A DNA stretch of 64,000 nucleotides from Aeromonas encheleia (GTDB lineage: Bacteria > Pseudomonadota > Gammaproteobacteria > Enterobacterales > Aeromonadaceae): assembly GCF_900637545.1 (NCBI RefSeq), contig NZ_LR134376.1, positions 2,685,001 through 2,749,000 on the forward strand, written 5' to 3'. The notes under the pieces are model-generated. The model was not told where the DNA came from. It saw only the letters and a list, made by a program, of their open reading frames with translations, and made no database searches. Made by a program: the position numbers and the translations under genes. Numbering within the stretch: position 1 is the first letter of the stretch; every line of letters starts with the position of its first letter. Positions 62,701 through 64,000 of this stretch are shown one piece after another.

Positions 62701-64000
62701 TTGAACAGCGCCTGTCCCGCCGCCTTCACGGCGTTCATCATGGTTGTGAACTCGCTATTGCTGATACTGCCGCTGGAGTCCAGCACAAAGGCGACGTTGA
62801 AGTCCTTGTCACTGGACTCAGCAACTGTGGCCGTGTCGTTCTTCGCCAGCGGCGTATCATCATCGACATTGATAGCCAGCGTGCCGTTCGCGGTATCGTT
62901 ATCGCCATCGGTCACTTGATAGTTCAAGGTAAACGCTTGGTTGTTCTCCTGATCCGCATTCGCATGCTGGATAGGCGCGTTCTGCGTCACGCTATATGCC
63001 CCTGTGGTCGAATTCAGGGTTACGGTCAGCACTGTGGTCGCGCCCTGTTTGACCAACAGAGATCCTGCGGCATTTGTTTCATAGGTAAAGCCAGCCGGCG
63101 CCCCCGTAGTCAGCCATTGCACAATTCCCGCACCATCCGCCCCGAAGTTATGAGCGAGGATGCCGTTCGTGTTTACCGCATTGTCATCGTCATTCGGACC
63201 ATCCGGAATGCCGTTGGCCAAGGCGTCGTCGTCAAGTTGCACCGTGAGATTACTGCCGACGCTCGGCATGTCGTCATCAAAGGTGATGGTCAGCGTACCC
63301 GTGGTGGTGCTGTTGTCCGCGTCCTTGACTGTGTAGGTCAATGCCGTCACGGCATCGTTTTCGGTATTGTCTCCCGGCTGACCATCCAAGGTGGCGTGCT
63401 GCACGTTATCCAGCAGCGTCACGGTATAGGCTCCCGTGCTCGGGTTCACTACCACGCTGAACAGCGGCCCCCGTGGACCCGTGGCCGTCAGCGTATTGTT
63501 GGCGCCATTCCAGCTGTAGTTCACCGTTTCCTGGCCAACCGTTCCACTGGTGCCGTGCATCGCAGCGAAGTTGACGCTACCCGCGCCGTCAGGTCCAAAT
63601 CCGAAGGTCAGGGTGCCACTGAACGTGGCTTCGTTAGTGTCTGGATCCGGTGCCACCACCAAATCGCCCGTGGTGCTCGCCGGATTGCCACCAGTCAGAC
63701 CGTCGTCATCCACCGCGGCAGTGGTTGAACCACCGGTTGGCACATTGGCATCGGTGATGTTGAAGCTGGCAGCCTTGGTAACAGCATCACCATCACCATC
63801 GGTCACGGTAAAGGTCAGGTTGTCGGTCACTGGGTTGGTGGTATCCACCGACGCATCGGCCGTGTAGCTGTAACTGCCGTCCGCTTTCACCTTGAGCACA
63901 CCATTGCCAACATCCACAACCTGAGAGTAACCATCACCGCCAAAGGTCAGTGCAATGCCATTGATATGACTGACTCCGGCACCATCGGCACCAGGCACAA
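59760..64000 (-). CDS. giant RTX adhesin with VWA domain, C-terminal part (5' end beyond the window)
   Basis: The last 1412 residues of a large type I-secreted adhesin (LapA/FrhA-like). From the window edge come VCBS/Ig-like repeats of about 130 residues (DGDNDTANGTLAINVDDDTP type), then a von Willebrand A domain (DNA 62240-62830; MIDAS motif DSSGSIS and FFISDGDPN), further repeats, a glycine-rich Ca-binding RTX block (GGEGNDTLSGLAGDDTLIGG and following, DNA 60090-60240) and the C-terminal type I secretion signal region (GGDVLDLSEMLSGEH). Protein is Asp/Thr/Ser/Gly-rich with almost no Cys. Expected surface attachment and biofilm function. The N-terminal retention module and the secretion genes are not in view. 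Confidence 0.94.
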   Translation of the reverse strand, partial: VPGADGAGVSHINGIALTFGGDGYSQVVDVGNGVLKVKADGSYSYTADASVDTTNPVTDNLTFTVTDGDGDAVTKAASFNITDANVPTGGSTTAAVDDDGLTGGNPASTTGDLVVAPDPDTNEATFSGTLTFGFGPDGAGSVNFAAMHGTSGTVGQETVNYSWNGANNTLTATGPRGPLFSVVVNPSTGAYTVTLLDNVQHATLDGQPGDNTENDAVTALTYTVKDADNSTTTGTLTITFDDDMPSVGSNLTVQLDDDALANGIPDGPNDDDNAVNTNGILAHNFGADGAGIVQWLTTGAPAGFTYETNAAGSLLVKQGATTVLTVTLNSTTGAYSVTQNAPIQHANADQENNQAFTLNYQVTDGDNDTANGTLAINVDDDTPLAKNDTATVAESSDKDFNVAFVLDSSGSISNSEFTTMMNAVKAAGQALFNGTDGDVKITIVAFSSDPLAYASVTSIAAFNALVDSIIANRPFDDGTDFTAGIQQTMVSYSPIEGWSNQVFFISDGDPNEQLGTGGNSLSDATATAWNTFVDSNAINVTTIGVGDGINTARLQDVDLDGSGAPILVTDFSGLINTLLGQISGNFVSGNVLLGNNNAVGGGDDDSFGADGPGRIMSIKINGTTYAWDGVMDGDQQLTNITTALGGKLTFNFATGAWGYTSPQSVAADTSESFDYVIVDKDGDQASATLTINIEDAAPVIGKVDEDELPGGITDGDAQTTIISGSLVELLVGTSSGQFSLDTTPNVMPSLTSDGVAVTYGFSGSTLTAMAGATTVFTLVVQSNGSYTFTLLGPLDHPNANGDDNEILTLNLTGAIRASDGVNPLPLAGDLLIQVEDDVPTIQASTNLVYSNSSNPGGGTGVFDYSTGADNRGTGPFSSSDSDFNAIGLTGTVGGSAITSQLVTWVSENASTATFDIEFNYAPNPASPGITQEATGTLIFDKINGTYTVSLDEPIEGFSVLKTSASLSITGYASGGSVPDNSQPDVSVAKLDNDFYVQFRSAAEPGGGTGTNNLQTGGVNTNIFANGELFTQAASWVSVSNSANGVAGDTIGKGEVLDLTFHTTNPTGTVVANPDGRAEGIFLKFDGINNEDLVVVLKLIGTGGITTTRALVISNSDIARSGSSAATLAALLAYGITLDNNDGAIVIEHNDYNGVGEDWQIYGAQILTSVEDITTTTALNFNAAFGDTGGSNSTTNFTGQTDSDVVKVSDIGLITSENTTLDAELDFQVGVKDADNDAASNTNLHVTIEAGTTFTGSALADVIQGGEGNDTLSGLAGDDTLIGGLGNDLLIGGTGSDTLTGGAGKDTFKWQAGDAGGTDTIKDFTPGNGGDVLDLSEMLSGEHANAATLDQYLTFASGPGTNKSTLTIDLDGSAGAGTTTHTISFDNVDLTAGKSNLQIIEDLLNQGNLKVDP

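Overview
The window looks like a chromosomal segment of an Aeromonas-type gammaproteobacterium. Support comes from an ASP-type serine protease (45923-47800) followed by its dedicated chaperone gene, an arrangement known from Aeromonas, from gammaproteobacterial gene orders (pdxB-asd-fimV/hubP-truA-accD-folC-dedD; yccA next to tRNA-Ser(UGA); divergent ppsA/ppsR), and from high-GC coding sequence throughout. Genus is an inference from protein families, not from a database search.

Region 1 to 24 kb is accessory metabolism. An AraC-type regulator (158-1210) faces a minus-strand operon of envelope proteins: DUF1302 barrel-like, DUF1329, YCF48 beta-propeller and an MMPL/RND permease (8562 down to 1538). 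Next comes a long minus-strand catabolic block (17460 down to 9027): quinone oxidoreductase, TauD-like dioxygenase, BKACE (beta-keto acid cleavage) enzyme, Spinster-like MFS permease, a DsbA-Rieske fusion, a UPF0324/YeiH membrane protein and a two-subunit 3-oxoacid CoA-transferase. Divergent from it is the 2-methylcitrate operon prpB-prpC-acnD-prpF. Tandem copies of a 21-bp direct-repeat motif lie upstream of the envelope operon and of the catabolic operon, with weaker copies upstream of the MFS gene and of the regulator. I infer one AraC-controlled regulon for uptake and breakdown of an unidentified, probably hydrophobic and possibly sulfonated, compound. This is my best candidate for an undescribed system.

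Region 24 to 27.3 kb is more AT-rich. It holds a small lipoprotein, a flagellin C-terminal remnant, a DcuC-type dicarboxylate carrier and a 620-bp stretch without genes, and it ends at tRNA-Ser(UGA).

Region 27.3 to 45.6 kb is mostly core genome: yccA, yccS, tusE, dedD, folC, accD, truA, fimV/hubP, asd, pdxB, pgpB, a MetQ-like binding protein, a VOC protein, small lipoprotein and membrane proteins, an isochorismatase-like hydrolase and modF.

Region 45.6 to 64 kb carries secreted and surface functions (serine protease plus chaperone, lipoprotein GH3 glycosidase, AraC regulator), gluconeogenesis (ppsA with its regulator ppsR), aroP, a SIMPL-domain protein, an unknown 185-residue protein and the C-terminal 1412 residues of a giant RTX adhesin with a von Willebrand A domain, which runs off the right edge.

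A second theme is repeated local partial duplication of gene edges. I see five independent cases: the RND 3' end with its terminator, three 101-bp copies of the dsbA-Rieske start region, the acnD 5' end, the yccS 3' end and the folC 3' end.
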